Assembly: GCA_029238555.1 (NCBI GenBank)
Contig: JAQWFV010000160.1
Span: forward strand, 1-49,818
Length of the DNA: 49,818 nucleotides
Direction: 5' to 3'
Origin: Flavobacteriaceae bacterium
GTDB taxonomy: Bacteria; Bacteroidota; Bacteroidia; Flavobacteriales; Flavobacteriaceae
In this document: positions 35,278 through 43,704 of the stretch, in pieces
Position numbering within the stretch: the first letter of the stretch is position 1
How the letters are laid out: the number at the start of each line of letters is the position of its first letter
Position numbers and translations under genes: made by a program
Notes under the pieces: model-generated
What the model was told of the DNA's origin: nothing
Database searches by the model: none
Seen by the model: the letters and a program-made list of their open reading frames with translations, nothing else

Positions 35278-35868
35278 ATGTTTACTGGAATTATTGAAAC
35301 TTTAGGAAAAGTAGTTGGAATAGAAGCAGAAGGGAGTAATATGCACCTAAGTATTGAAACCCCCTTAGCAGATGCGTTAAAAATTGATCAGAGTGTGGCG
35401 CACAATGGGGTGTGTTTGACCGTTGTGAAAAAATCACCCCTACAATACACCGTGACGGCTATTGCAGAAACATTAGAGAAAACATCCCTAAACCACTTTA
35501 GAGTAGGCCAACTCATTAACCTTGAACGCGCCATGATATTAGGCAGTAGATTGGACGGACATATTGTTCAAGGTCATGTAGATCAGACGGGGGTTTGTTC
35601 CGCGCTCAAAGAAGAAGATGGGAGTTGGGTCTTTACTTTTACCTACGATCCAGGCAAAAACAATGTGACCATAGAAAAAGGATCTATTACCATAGATGGC
35701 ACTAGTCTAACCGTTATAAACTCTGAAAAAAACAGCTTTTCTGTAGCCATTATACCTTACACCTATGCGCACACTTGTTTTCAACAATACCAAGTAGGTA
35801 CCGTTGTAAACTTAGAGTTTGACGTGATTGGAAAATATGTAAAACGCTTGTTGGAGCTGGGAAAATAA
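35278..35868 (+). CDS. ribE: Riboflavin synthase, alpha subunit
   Basis: A 196-residue enzyme that dismutates two 6,7-dimethyl-8-ribityllumazine molecules to riboflavin. It has the family start MFTGIIETLG and two lumazine-binding repeats (1-96 and 97-190), each with a NGVCLTV- or DGTSLTV-type loop. It is transcribed divergently from pdxA; the 58 bases between must hold both promoters. Confidence 0.96.
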   Translation: MFTGIIETLGKVVGIEAEGSNMHLSIETPLADALKIDQSVAHNGVCLTVVKKSPLQYTVTAIAETLEKTSLNHFRVGQLINLERAMILGSRLDGHIVQGHVDQTGVCSALKEEDGSWVFTFTYDPGKNNVTIEKGSITIDGTSLTVINSEKNSFSVAIIPYTYAHTCFQQYQVGTVVNLEFDVIGKYVKRLLELGK

Positions 35869-35873
35869 AATGA

Positions 35874-35898
35874 AGGCCTTTAACAGGCTTTTTTTTAA
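35874..35898 (+). terminator. Probable terminator of ribE
   Basis: A six-pair stem (AGGCCT with AGGCTT, one G-T pair) at 35874-35890 runs into eight further T. It starts six bases after the riboflavin synthase stop. Confidence 0.6.
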
Positions 35899-35922
35899 CG
35901 CTTTAGGACGTCCCTGAATTGA

Positions 35923-36159
35923 CTAAGCGCTTTCTAATTGCGCACTAAAATCTGCGATAAGTCGCAGTGCTGCTCCTTCAAATTCCTGAGGAACTGCCAT
36001 TTTAATAGTAGATTCTGTTCCGCCAGCAAAACCCGCTAAAACGCCAGAGGCCTGCTCGTTTTTCTCCACAAAAGGAATGCCGTGGTCTCCAAAAACCCCT
36101 TTGAGTAATAATACCGCCATAGCGCTACCTGTGAAAACTTCCTTATACGTGCTGCTCAT
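35923..36159 (-). CDS. DUF2007-like small protein
   Basis: A 78-residue protein that looks like the DUF2007 (putative signal-transducing) family: an N-terminal EVFTGSAMAVLLLKGVFGDHGIP helix followed by a small sheet and a terminal helix. These proteins resemble the ferredoxin-like PII/ACT fold. Alone on its strand between ribE and the NagX-like gene; function unknown. Confidence 0.7.
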   Translation of the reverse strand: MSSTYKEVFTGSAMAVLLLKGVFGDHGIPFVEKNEQASGVLAGFAGGTESTIKMAVPQEFEGAALRLIADFSAQLESA

Positions 36160-36234
36160 TTAAATACTCTTTTAATCTAAAATAAAGCATTTCTCACATA
36201 ACCACAAAATTAAACCTTGAAGAAAATTTTCTTT

Positions 36235-37302
36235 TTATGCATAAAGGAAGCCATAAGCAAGTAAAAAAAAACATACTGTTAGCGCGTAGAGCAAGGAAGA
36301 CAATTCGGGGGCTAGGCCTTTGTTTAGGTATATGTTTTCAAATAAAAATCCGTGAATACTACTCCCATTGACAGGAATTAAATAAAATAATTTAGTGATA
36401 AAACTAGCCGTAAAATAAATGGCAATTCCATTTGCTCCTACTTTGGAAAACACCTCTCCAAATCTAAATTTTTTCACTTCTCGCAGGTAAAATAAAATCC
36501 CTAACACCAGGTTGGCCCAACCGGCAGTAACCATCACAAAGGAGCTGCTCCAAAGGGCTTTATTAATGGGGAAACTCAAGTCTAGTAAATGTCCTAGACC
36601 AAGCAAAACAAGCCCAGAAATGAGTAAAAGGGAAACTTTTTGGTAGGTGTTAGACCGTAAAACATCTCCAGCAAGTGTTCCGAGCAATGCCGTTGCAATA
36701 GCTGGCAAAGTGCTTAGTATACCTTCTGGATCATAGTCTGGTTTCCACATATGACTGCCCAAGACTTTAAAATCTATGAAATTTGCCCAATTGTTGGCTG
36801 CTCTTTCATAGGTAGGAGCCACTCCATCTAAAGGCAAGAAGCCCATCCAAAGCCAATATGCCAGTAAAATAATTCCAATAATCAAGGCGGTACTTCTTTT
36901 ACTCCCCCAGAGATATATAATACTCGCAAAGAAAAAAACAAGGCCAATACGTTGTAATACACCAGGAAAACGAATGTTTTCAACCGCCTTTATAAATGGA
37001 AAACTTATTGTAAAAGCGCCTAAAAACAGGCCCAATCCAATGAGTTTTAAACTCCTTTTGATCAATTTAAAGAAGACAGGCCCATTTAATTTCTTGTCTT
37101 TATAAGAGAGCGATATAGACACGCCAACAATAAATATAAAGAAGGGAAAAACCAAATCCGTGAGGGTATAACCGTGCCAAGAGGCGTGTAAAAACGGGGT
37201 GTATACCGCAGACCATGTCCCTGGAGTATTGACTAAAATCATGAGTAAAAGAGTGGCTCCCCTAAAAATATCTACCGAAGGCACCCTTTTATTAAAGATC
37301 AT
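36235..37302 (-). CDS. NagX/heparan-alpha-glucosaminide acetyltransferase-like membrane protein
   Basis: A 355-residue membrane protein with about ten hydrophobic segments. The opening SVDIFRGATLLLMILVN and the block HGYTLTDLVFPFFIFIVGVSI are typical of COG4299/DUF5009 acyltransferases related to lysosomal HGSNAT, which moves acetyl groups across a membrane to an amino sugar. Its start overlaps the upstream symporter gene by four bases, so the two are made together; import of an amino sugar followed by N-acetylation is a reasonable but unproven reading. Confidence 0.82.
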   Translation of the reverse strand: MIFNKRVPSVDIFRGATLLLMILVNTPGTWSAVYTPFLHASWHGYTLTDLVFPFFIFIVGVSISLSYKDKKLNGPVFFKLIKRSLKLIGLGLFLGAFTISFPFIKAVENIRFPGVLQRIGLVFFFASIIYLWGSKRSTALIIGIILLAYWLWMGFLPLDGVAPTYERAANNWANFIDFKVLGSHMWKPDYDPEGILSTLPAIATALLGTLAGDVLRSNTYQKVSLLLISGLVLLGLGHLLDLSFPINKALWSSSFVMVTAGWANLVLGILFYLREVKKFRFGEVFSKVGANGIAIYFTASFITKLFYLIPVNGSSIHGFLFENIYLNKGLAPELSSLLYALTVCFFLLAYGFLYA

Positions 37303-39107
37303 AAAATAGATTTTTTTAGTGTTTTCCAGACTTTAAACAATAAAACTCCTGAAACAATCACTACAAGCGTTAAGCCAGAGGCCAAAGTGTAGTTGCCATA
37401 AATCCAATTACCCGTGGCAAACATGCAGCCATAAACCAGAATAGCCCCTAAAATCATGGCTAAAATTCCGGAAGGAACCGACCATTCTTGAAATTTTATC
37501 TGGCCTTCAGCAATGGCTTTATCTTGTTGTACTTTCCAGCCAGGACCTCCTGGCTGTGTTTGCTTGTAAAATCTGTCCAGGGTTTCTTCCTTTTCGGGTG
37601 AAGTGAGGAAAGTGACCGCAATCCAAACAATAGAGGTCAGAAGTACCACCAGGGGGAACTTGGCCCAGGAAGGGAAAATACCCTCTAAACCATCTCCGCC
37701 AAAAAAAGTGGTTCCTAGGGATCCGAAATTAAAGAGTATGGACAATAGGCCTGAAACGATCATGGCTGAAATTTCACTCCACGCATTAATACGCCACCAA
37801 AACCAGCGAAGAATAAAAATGAGTCCTGTTCCTGCACCGAACATTAAAATAATGTCGAACAACTGAAGGGCATTTGTTAGGGTAAGGGCTAAAAAGCCAC
37901 TGGCAATCATGAGTAAAACTGTGGCTATTCTGCCTACCATTACCAATTGCTTTTCAGTGGCATTGGGCTGGATTTCTAATTTATACACATCGTTAACAAT
38001 ATAGGAGGAACCCCAATTTAAATGGGTAGAAATTGTAGACATATAAGCAGCTCCTAAAGAAGCCAAGACAAGTCCAAGTAAACCGCTGGGTAACTTGGTT
38101 AACATGGCAGAATAGGCCAAATCATTTCCTAATTTATCTGGAGATACATTGGGAAAAGCGGATTGAATAGACAACAAATCAGGATACACCACCATTGAGG
38201 CCAAAGCCACCAAAATCCATGGCCAAGGACGCAACGCATAGTGCATAATATTAAAGAAAAAAGTAGCGCCTATGGCGTGGTTTTCATTTTTAGCAGCCAG
38301 CATTCTCTGGGCTATATAACCCCCTCCACCGGGTTCGGCGCCAGGGTACCAGGCAGACCACCATTGCACGGCTAAGGGAATGATTAAAATACCTATTAAA
38401 GCTTCTGTGTCTGAAAAATCAGGAAGTATAGATAATTTGTCCGACACATTTTCATGGGCCAAAAGGGCTTGTAAACCACCTACTTCTGGAATATTGACCA
38501 AATAATAAGCGGCACCTACCGCGCCTGCTATGGCTACAAAAAACAAGACAAAATCTGTATAAATTACACCTCTAAAGCCACCAACAGCGCTAAATAAAAC
38601 CGTTATACTTCCTGCAACAACAACAGTAAAAACAGGGTCTAAACCCAGCATTACCTGGCCTATTTTAATGGCGGCTAAAGTTACTGCAGACATGGCCATG
38701 ACATTAAACAAAACACCCAAATAAAAAGCCCTAAACCACCTTAAAAAGTGTGCTGGCTTCCCACCGTATCTCAATTCGTAAAATTCCATATCAGTCGCTA
38801 CATTTGAACGACGCCATAGTTTTGCATAAACAAAAACGGTGAGCAATCCCGTGAGCAAAAAAGCCCACCAAACCCAGTTTCCAGAGACCCCATTGGTTCT
38901 TACAATGTCTGTAACTAGATTGGGTGTGTCGGTAGAAAAGGTAGTTGCTACCATAGAGAATCCTAGAAGCCACCAGGGCATGCTTCTCCCTGAAAGAAAA
39001 TACTCCGCACTACTCTGACCGGATTTTTTAGACACAACAATTCCTATGATGAGTACAATTGAAAAAAAGCCAGCAATAATGCTGTAATCTAAAGCAGATA
39101 AATTCAT
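37299..39107 (-). CDS. Sodium/solute symporter (SSS family)
   Basis: A 602-residue transporter with about fourteen hydrophobic segments. It opens MNLSALDYSIIAGFFSIVL and contains GRSMPWWLLGFSMVATTFSTDTP, the TM1-2 signature of sodium/sugar symporters, and GGFRGVIYTDFVLF. I start at the ATG at 39105-39107 because a promoter-like element (TACCTTTA on minus, 39149-39156) lies between it and the first in-frame start, which would then be outside the transcript. The solute is unknown; a sugar or amino sugar would fit the coupled NagX-like gene. Confidence 0.88.
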   Translation of the reverse strand: MNLSALDYSIIAGFFSIVLIIGIVVSKKSGQSSAEYFLSGRSMPWWLLGFSMVATTFSTDTPNLVTDIVRTNGVSGNWVWWAFLLTGLLTVFVYAKLWRRSNVATDMEFYELRYGGKPAHFLRWFRAFYLGVLFNVMAMSAVTLAAIKIGQVMLGLDPVFTVVVAGSITVLFSAVGGFRGVIYTDFVLFFVAIAGAVGAAYYLVNIPEVGGLQALLAHENVSDKLSILPDFSDTEALIGILIIPLAVQWWSAWYPGAEPGGGGYIAQRMLAAKNENHAIGATFFFNIMHYALRPWPWILVALASMVVYPDLLSIQSAFPNVSPDKLGNDLAYSAMLTKLPSGLLGLVLASLGAAYMSTISTHLNWGSSYIVNDVYKLEIQPNATEKQLVMVGRIATVLLMIASGFLALTLTNALQLFDIILMFGAGTGLIFILRWFWWRINAWSEISAMIVSGLLSILFNFGSLGTTFFGGDGLEGIFPSWAKFPLVVLLTSIVWIAVTFLTSPEKEETLDRFYKQTQPGGPGWKVQQDKAIAEGQIKFQEWSVPSGILAMILGAILVYGCMFATGNWIYGNYTLASGLTLVVIVSGVLLFKVWKTLKKSIL

Positions 39108-39109
39108 TT

Positions 39110-39136
39110 TTTGGTTGGTTTTATGGTTTGGTTGGT
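39110..39136. repeat. 10-base direct repeat in the symporter leader
   Basis: TTTGGTTGGT occurs at 39110-39119 and again at 39127-39136, inside the short 5' leader of the symporter-NagX message (in mRNA sense ACCAACCAAA). It could be an operator, an RNA-binding site or chance. Confidence 0.4.
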
Positions 39137-39148
39137 GCTGGTAAGTCA

Positions 39149-39156
39149 TAAAGGTA
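39149..39156 (-). promoter_or_regulatory. -7 promoter element of the symporter operon
   Basis: TACCTTTA on minus differs from TAnnTTTG at the last base only and lies 41 bases before the chosen start codon. Confidence 0.4.
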
Positions 39157-39212
39157 TTATTTTTTGTTATACTTAACACATTTTGATCCTCAAAGGGCTT
39201 AAAAACAAGTTG

Positions 39213-39220
39213 TACCTTCG
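39213..39220 (+). promoter_or_regulatory. -7 promoter-like element of the TSUP gene
   Basis: TACCTTCG matches TAnnTTTG at all but one position and ends four bases before the ATG at 39225, which would make the mRNA leaderless or nearly so. Confidence 0.4.
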
Positions 39221-39224
39221 TTTT

Positions 39225-39980
39225 ATGAACGCTTATCTAAATGGATTGCTTTCCTTGGAGTCATTTGTTTTTGCCTTTTTAGCTGCTTTTATTTTAGGGA
39301 TCTCTAAGGCGGGTGTAAAGGGAATAGCGGTGTTAATTGTCACCTTAATGGCGTTGGCTTTTGGAGGGAAGTCTTCTACGGGAATGCTCATGCCGCTGCT
39401 TATTGTAGGAGATATTTTTGCCATCACTTACTATCACAGGCACACCCAATGGCACTATTTAAGGGCCTTTCTCCCCTGGATGATGCTGGGTGTGGTCATT
39501 GGCGTATTTATTGGCAAAGACCTTCCTGAAAAATCCTTTCAAATGGGTATGGCGGTAACCATACTGGCTACTTTGGGCATGCTTATATGGTGGGAAAAAA
39601 AGAAAATAAAAACCATCCCTACCCATTGGAGCTTTGGCGGTTTCATGGGAATTATGGCTGGAATTACGACCATGATAGGTAATTTAGCTGGGGCTTTTTC
39701 TAATATTTATTTTCTAGCCATGCGCCTTCCTAAAAATCACTTTATAGGCACTGCGGCATGGCTATTCTTCTTCATAAACCTGTTTAAACTCCCTTTCCAC
39801 GTTTTTGTTTGGAAAACCATCACCCCTGAAAGTTTGAAAATTTTTCTAATACTACTTCCTGGCACAGTGTTGGGCTTGCTCACTGGCGTACTTTTTGTGC
39901 ATAAAATTTCTGATGCTTTTTTCAGAAAAATGATATTAATACTTACTTCCATAGGGGCTGTAGTGTTGTTTTTAAAGTAG
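39225..39980 (+). CDS. TSUP family permease (sulfite/organosulfonate exporter-like, TauE/SafE)
   Basis: A 251-residue membrane protein with about eight hydrophobic segments and the paired family motif GISKAGVKGIAVL (first half) and GNLAGAFSNIYFLAMRLPKNHFIGT (second half). Members move sulfite, sulfonates or other small anions. I use the ATG at 39225 rather than an upstream TTG because the promoter-like element ends just before it. It is divergent from the symporter operon. Confidence 0.88.
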   Translation: MNAYLNGLLSLESFVFAFLAAFILGISKAGVKGIAVLIVTLMALAFGGKSSTGMLMPLLIVGDIFAITYYHRHTQWHYLRAFLPWMMLGVVIGVFIGKDLPEKSFQMGMAVTILATLGMLIWWEKKKIKTIPTHWSFGGFMGIMAGITTMIGNLAGAFSNIYFLAMRLPKNHFIGTAAWLFFFINLFKLPFHVFVWKTITPESLKIFLILLPGTVLGLLTGVLFVHKISDAFFRKMILILTSIGAVVLFLK

Positions 39981-40082
39981 TTTTATTATTTTGGCTCCAA
40001 TTGCAATTTATATTATTGTATATTTAATTTTATCCTAATTAAGACCATTTAACGCTCTAAAGTTAGACCCCAAATCTACCGC

Positions 40083-41444
40083 ATGTTAAAAAAACTTCTT
40101 CTTTTAATTGCCTTAAGCAGTAACGTTTTATTTGGTCAAGAAATTGAGTTTAAACTTTCCGACCAAGAATTAACTACGCTTGACAGGGGAAGGGGATTGT
40201 TATTGCAGTTTTCGGGGGATAGCCTAACTACTATAGATGTAGCGGTTTTTGAGATTAAAAGCAAGAAAGCACTAAAATTGCCCACTAATTTCACTTTTAT
40301 TGAATACCGTCCTATTTGGCTAAACAATACACTATTACTCTCAGAAAAAGATGGTGGAAAAGTATATGCTATTGAAAAAGACAGCCTGGTTAGAAGAGAC
40401 CGTTCAGACATTCGCCACTGGCAATCCGACAGTAGTTTATTTCATAGAAATGACACCATCTATAAGTATGGTGGCTACGGTTATTGGACCACCTCAAACG
40501 CGCTTACTTATTTAGATCCCATTTCAAAAGGCTGGGAAGTTATTGGTACCAAAGGTCTTGAAGTTCCAAAAAGCACTCATTCTCAAATTCATTTTTTAAA
40601 TAAAAACAATTTATTTATTTTGGGTGGCTATCACCTAAGTGGCATAAACCGCCTTAAGGCATTGTATCAAAATTCGGTTTGGGCCTATGATTTTAAGCTA
40701 AAAATCTGGTCCTATTTAGGGCAAAGTATTATTGAAGAAATGGACCAATATATGAGGATTGACACTGGGCCAGAAGGTGCTCATGAGCTGTTCAGTGAAC
40801 AACGGAGCCTTATTAAAATTGATTTAATTAACAACAAAACTTCTTATTACACAGAAAACCCCCTGTACTTTGATGTAGAAATGGACTTAAATCTTCCCAT
40901 TTACAAATACAAGAATGCGTATATTTATTACCAAAAAACGGATAAAAACCTGCTGTTAACTAAAGTTACGGAAAACTTATTTGTACAGCAAAAATCAGAA
41001 AATAGTTCGCTTTTTGTACAGCAAAAAAACAGGACTTTGTACGCCGTCTTTAGTGTGCTTTTTGGAGTTCTCATAATAGTACTTTGGTTGATTCTAAAGA
41101 AAAGAAAAAAGAAAAAAAAGACCCTATTTGTTTTTGAACACAAGATAAGTTTTAACAAAAAAGAGGCTTTTTTAGAGCCTACTGAATACTTAATTTTAAA
41201 AACACTTATTGTAAATACCGCCTTGGAATCTGCACAAATACTATCCCTTATCTACAACGAAAGCCTAACCAAATCTCATAATGAAAAAATAAAAAATAAC
41301 CTGATAGAATCGCTAAACCTTAAACTTTCTTATGTGATAGGAGGGGGTGCCGCACCCATTGCCAGTGAAAAATCTCCAGAAGATAAACGCATACGCACAT
41401 ACAGTTTAAAAATACCTCAGGTTAAAGTGCGTTTAGAAAAATAA
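40083..41444 (+). CDS. Membrane-anchored protein with periplasmic kelch-like part and cytoplasmic DNA-binding-like tail
   Basis: A 453-residue protein with no name I can give with certainty. Residues 1-19 are a signal peptide (LLLLIALSSNVLFGQ). The next 290 residues look like a beta-propeller with kelch-type turns (YKYGGYGYWTTSNAL, LFILGGYHLSGINRL). One TM helix is at about 319-340, followed by a lysine stretch that sets the remaining 105 residues in the cytoplasm. That tail (EPTEYLILKTLIVNTALESAQILSLIYN is split over helices) has the order of a winged helix. This would be a one-component sensor that binds DNA while in the membrane. A short repeat (LFVQQK twice) precedes the helix. Confidence 0.65.
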   Translation: MLKKLLLLIALSSNVLFGQEIEFKLSDQELTTLDRGRGLLLQFSGDSLTTIDVAVFEIKSKKALKLPTNFTFIEYRPIWLNNTLLLSEKDGGKVYAIEKDSLVRRDRSDIRHWQSDSSLFHRNDTIYKYGGYGYWTTSNALTYLDPISKGWEVIGTKGLEVPKSTHSQIHFLNKNNLFILGGYHLSGINRLKALYQNSVWAYDFKLKIWSYLGQSIIEEMDQYMRIDTGPEGAHELFSEQRSLIKIDLINNKTSYYTENPLYFDVEMDLNLPIYKYKNAYIYYQKTDKNLLLTKVTENLFVQQKSENSSLFVQQKNRTLYAVFSVLFGVLIIVLWLILKKRKKKKKTLFVFEHKISFNKKEAFLEPTEYLILKTLIVNTALESAQILSLIYNESLTKSHNEKIKNNLIESLNLKLSYVIGGGAAPIASEKSPEDKRIRTYSLKIPQVKVRLEK

Positions 41445-41513
41445 AGCCCTTCTCCTAATGGCCAATACTTTGAATTATCAATACCTTAGTGCAAAAGATA
41501 ATTATTGCTATAA

Positions 41514-43577
41514 ATGGCCTCTAAAACCCACTTTCTATTTCTACTCCTTTTTGCATTTTCATTTAATAGTTTTGTTTACAGTCAAGACAGTAGCGAAAAA
41601 GTCAAAGACACCACTGTATTAAATGAAGTGGTCCTTACTGCTTCTGTAATTACAACAAACTTATTAGAAGCGCCAACTGCCGCTAGTTTTGTGAATGCCA
41701 AAAAAATTCATGAAACCACCCCACAATTATCGCTAAAAGAATATCTGGGTCAGGTGCCAGGTTTATTTGCCCAAAACCAATACAACTACAACCAAGACTT
41801 GCGAATCTCCATAAGAGGGTTTGGAGCAAGGGCCGCTTTTGGTATAAGGGGCGTGTTTTTGAATATAGACGGTATTCCTGAAACTACACCTGATGGACAG
41901 GGTCAATTAGATAATATACCAATTAGTATTTTATCTAATATTGAAATTCTAAGGGGTCCAAGTAGCGCTTTATATGGAAATGCTGCAGGCGGAGTAATAT
42001 TAATGCACACCCTAGAAGACTTGGGGCCAAATAAATTAAAATTTAGGGCTATGGGCGGTGCATTTGGATTGGCTTCTTCACAATTGACGGTTGCTTTAGG
42101 GGAAAAAAAATTTAACTCTCTCTGGCATTTTAACCATACAGTTTCAAAGGGGTATAGAATTTTAAGCGGTTTTAAACAAAGTCAATTAAACACAACTTTT
42201 ACCTACAAACTCGCAAAAAATCAATCTATTAAAGGACAGTTTAATTATACTGATAGTCCCTATGCAAATGATCCTGGCAGTTTAAGCCTGGAGCAAGTAA
42301 AAAGCAACAGAAAAAATGCCAGAGAGGCTAATATTCTTTACCAAACCAACGAAAAAATAAATCATTTAAAAGTTGGATTAAGCCATGAATATGGTCTTAA
42401 ACTAGCAGAAACTAGCGCTTCCAATAAAAAATCTTTAAACATTAACTCCTATACCTTTTTTGCTCAAAGAAACTTTCAAGGTCTTTTGCCCTTTTTAAAC
42501 GGAGGGGTCTCTGCTTTTAAGAGAAGTTATTACGGCCTTGGCACAAAAGCCATTTTTAAAGGCTTAAAAAACGAACAATTTATTGTAGGCATAGGCCACG
42601 CTTTGCAAAGCGACCTGAGGAGTAGGTTTCAAAATGAAAAGGGTGTTATTGGTGCTTTGGTAGCGCAACAAAACGAAGTTTTCTCTAACAGCCATGCATT
42701 TATAACTGGTAAATTTCCCTTTCAAAAATGGGATGTAAGCGCTGCTTTGAGGGGAGACCTCATCCATATAGCAATAGATGCGAGCCAGAAAAGAAATTTC
42801 TCCGCCTTAAGTCCTACTGCTGCATTAGGCAGGAAATTGGGTGGTTTTCAATATGTTAGCCTCTCTTATGCACAAAGTTTTGAAACGCCTACCCTTAGTG
42901 AGATGAGCAATTCACCAGACGGAAGCCTAGGTTTTAACGAAAGTCTAAACCCCGTAAAATCTCACAATATAGAACTAACCTACAGAGGCAAACACTTCAT
43001 AAATAACGGCTATAAAATAAATTGGGAAGTCAGTGGTTTTTTAAGTGATTCAGATGGAGAAATTTTGCCTTTTGAGTTGCCTGAATTTCCACAGAGGCAA
43101 TTTTTTAAAAATATTGGTGCAACACAAAGAAGGGGTGTTGAGGCAATGGCCTCATTCACAGGAAATATACTGGAATGGACCAATGCATTTACTTTTGCTG
43201 ATTATACTTTTAGTACCAACAGCGAAGACGCTAGTTTGTCAGGAAATAAAATTCCTGGAATTCCAAGCCACCATTTTAACTCACAAATACAACTTAAACT
43301 ACCTGCCCAAGGGCAAATAAGACTAGAATATCAGCATGTAGGGGCCTTAATGGCCAACAATAATAACAGTGTAAGGATAGCTCCGTATCGCTTATTAAAT
43401 GTTTCTGGCGTAAAACAACTGCCATTAAAAAATGGTGCTCTCAAACTTTTTGCTGGTATAAACAACCTGACAAATAGCCTTTATTTTGACAACATTAGAA
43501 TCAATGCTTTTGGAGGAAGGTTTTACGAAGCTGCACCAACGAGACACCTATATATAGGAATAGAATTGTCATTATAA
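41514..43577 (+). CDS. TonB-dependent outer membrane receptor
   Basis: A 687-residue receptor that imports a ligand with energy from TonB. It has a signal peptide (to about residue 23, VYSQDSS), a TonB-box-like stretch TTVLNEVVLTAS, a plug domain (about 45-165) with RISIRGFGARAAFGIRG and ILRGPSSALYGNAAGGVI, and a barrel ending with an aromatic-poor YIGIELSL strand. There is no carboxypeptidase-like repeat and no SusD gene, so it is not a Sus-type pair; it is closer to siderophore, vitamin or metal receptors. It follows the putative membrane regulator after 69 bases. Confidence 0.93.
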   Translation: MASKTHFLFLLLFAFSFNSFVYSQDSSEKVKDTTVLNEVVLTASVITTNLLEAPTAASFVNAKKIHETTPQLSLKEYLGQVPGLFAQNQYNYNQDLRISIRGFGARAAFGIRGVFLNIDGIPETTPDGQGQLDNIPISILSNIEILRGPSSALYGNAAGGVILMHTLEDLGPNKLKFRAMGGAFGLASSQLTVALGEKKFNSLWHFNHTVSKGYRILSGFKQSQLNTTFTYKLAKNQSIKGQFNYTDSPYANDPGSLSLEQVKSNRKNAREANILYQTNEKINHLKVGLSHEYGLKLAETSASNKKSLNINSYTFFAQRNFQGLLPFLNGGVSAFKRSYYGLGTKAIFKGLKNEQFIVGIGHALQSDLRSRFQNEKGVIGALVAQQNEVFSNSHAFITGKFPFQKWDVSAALRGDLIHIAIDASQKRNFSALSPTAALGRKLGGFQYVSLSYAQSFETPTLSEMSNSPDGSLGFNESLNPVKSHNIELTYRGKHFINNGYKINWEVSGFLSDSDGEILPFELPEFPQRQFFKNIGATQRRGVEAMASFTGNILEWTNAFTFADYTFSTNSEDASLSGNKIPGIPSHHFNSQIQLKLPAQGQIRLEYQHVGALMANNNNSVRIAPYRLLNVSGVKQLPLKNGALKLFAGINNLTNSLYFDNIRINAFGGRFYEAAPTRHLYIGIELSL

Positions 43578-43704
43578 AGAGACAAAAACACAAGGAAGCC
43601 TTTTTTTCATTAATTTAATGGCTCCAAAAAATAATTGGCTTTCGGGAAAAACATCATTTTTTACCTTGAACCCTTATAATAACAACCAAACACTGTTCAG
43701 ATTC

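Noticed and set aside
43618..43704. Upstream 29-codon extension of the oxidoreductase
   Set aside because: It would bury the twin-arginine signal in the interior of the protein; the ATG at 43705 puts it at the start.
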